5,843 nt of DNA. It comes from an uncultured Oscillospiraceae bacterium. Lineage in GTDB: Bacteria; Bacillota; Clostridia; Oscillospirales; Oscillospiraceae. The position numbers were made by a program, and so were the translations under genes. The notes below the pieces were generated by a model. It was given only the letters and a program-made list of their open reading frames with translations, did no database searches and was not told the DNA's origin. Positions 5,751 through 5,843 of the stretch are shown here, one piece after another. The stretch lies in NCBI GenBank assembly GCA_934572355.1, contig CAKTKV010000101.1:1-5843 (forward strand). Direction: 5' to 3'. Every line of letters starts with the position of its first letter. Position 1 is the first letter of the stretch.

Positions 5751-5843
5751 CACCTAGTCTCTCCGAGCAGTGCAAAGCATAGCGGTATTCGTTTATTCTG
5801 CCGCCGTCACGCCGGTTCGTAAGACTTGCTTACCTCTATACCC
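5751..5843. other. Right-edge stretch without an assignable gene; possible end of a convergent gene
   Basis: No plus-strand start with a ribosome site is visible. On the minus strand two frames enter from the right edge and stop here. One ends with RGKQVLRTGVTAAE and TAA at 5793-5795; the other ends with GIEVSKSYEPA and TGA. Either could be the C-terminus of a gene outside the window, which would suit the two-sided terminator, but 12-16 residues are too few to choose or name a product. A short inverted repeat GTAAG-ACTTG-CTTAC (5819-5833) is also present. Confidence 0.25.

Noticed and set aside
4983..5753. 256-codon open frame on the minus strand opposite the lipoprotein gene
   Set aside because: Its start lies next to the terminator hairpin and it has no domain. 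The plus strand has a ribosome site, signal peptide and lipobox.
5770..5843. Plus-strand frame beginning GTG at 5770 and open to the right edge
   Set aside because: There is no ribosome binding site upstream, and the predicted sequence shows no recognisable start of a protein.
5811..5843. GGTTCG near the right edge as a tRNA T-arm
   Set aside because: The flanking bases do not pair as a T stem, and no acceptor or anticodon arm can be built.

Overview
The window looks like chromosomal DNA from a Gram-positive gut-type Clostridia bacterium (Oscillospiraceae/Ruminococcaceae-like). This is inferred from the GC-rich codons mixed with ATA and AGA, strong AAGGAG-type ribosome binding sites, sigma-A-like promoters, a lipobox protein, and an intergenic stem-loop element of a style familiar from such genomes. 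No species can be assigned from the sequence alone.

Layout, left to right. (1) Positions 1-1007, minus strand: the first 335 residues of a major facilitator transporter of the LacY/HcaT (MFS_1_like) type. Its stop lies beyond the left edge, and it has its own very good promoter at 1054-1082. (2) Positions 1128-2912, minus strand: a two-gene lipid unit. cdsA (CTP:phosphatidate cytidylyltransferase, TTG start at 2912) is followed 51 bases later by a DagK-type lipid kinase of the YegS/DgkB/BmrU family (2045-1128). A promoter lies at 2989-3017 and a clean intrinsic terminator at 1083-1119. (3) Positions 3018-3175: a divergent intergenic region with a second promoter (3094-3122). (4) Positions 3176-4870, plus strand: a DUF853/YjgR-type HerA-like P-loop ATPase with an added coiled coil made of 11-residue repeats and a C-terminal tail in which one motif occurs twice. 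(5) Positions 4871-5012: a compact two-hairpin intergenic element and a weak promoter. (6) Positions 5013-5702, plus strand: a small lipoprotein I do not recognise. (7) Positions 5705-5750: a long perfect hairpin terminator with T-rich tails on both strands. (8) Positions 5751-5843: no assignable gene, though a convergent minus-strand gene may end there.

How the genes fit together: if the lipid kinase uses diacylglycerol, it makes phosphatidic acid, which is the substrate of CdsA. The pair could therefore form a recycling step into CDP-diacylglycerol and phospholipid synthesis. The HerA-like ATPase has no NurA, SIR2, DUF4297 or other known HerA partner next to it, so nothing here supports a defence system. 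The most unusual items are the repeat-built tail of that ATPase, the structured element after it, and the unknown lipoprotein. I see no convincing new multi-gene system in this window.
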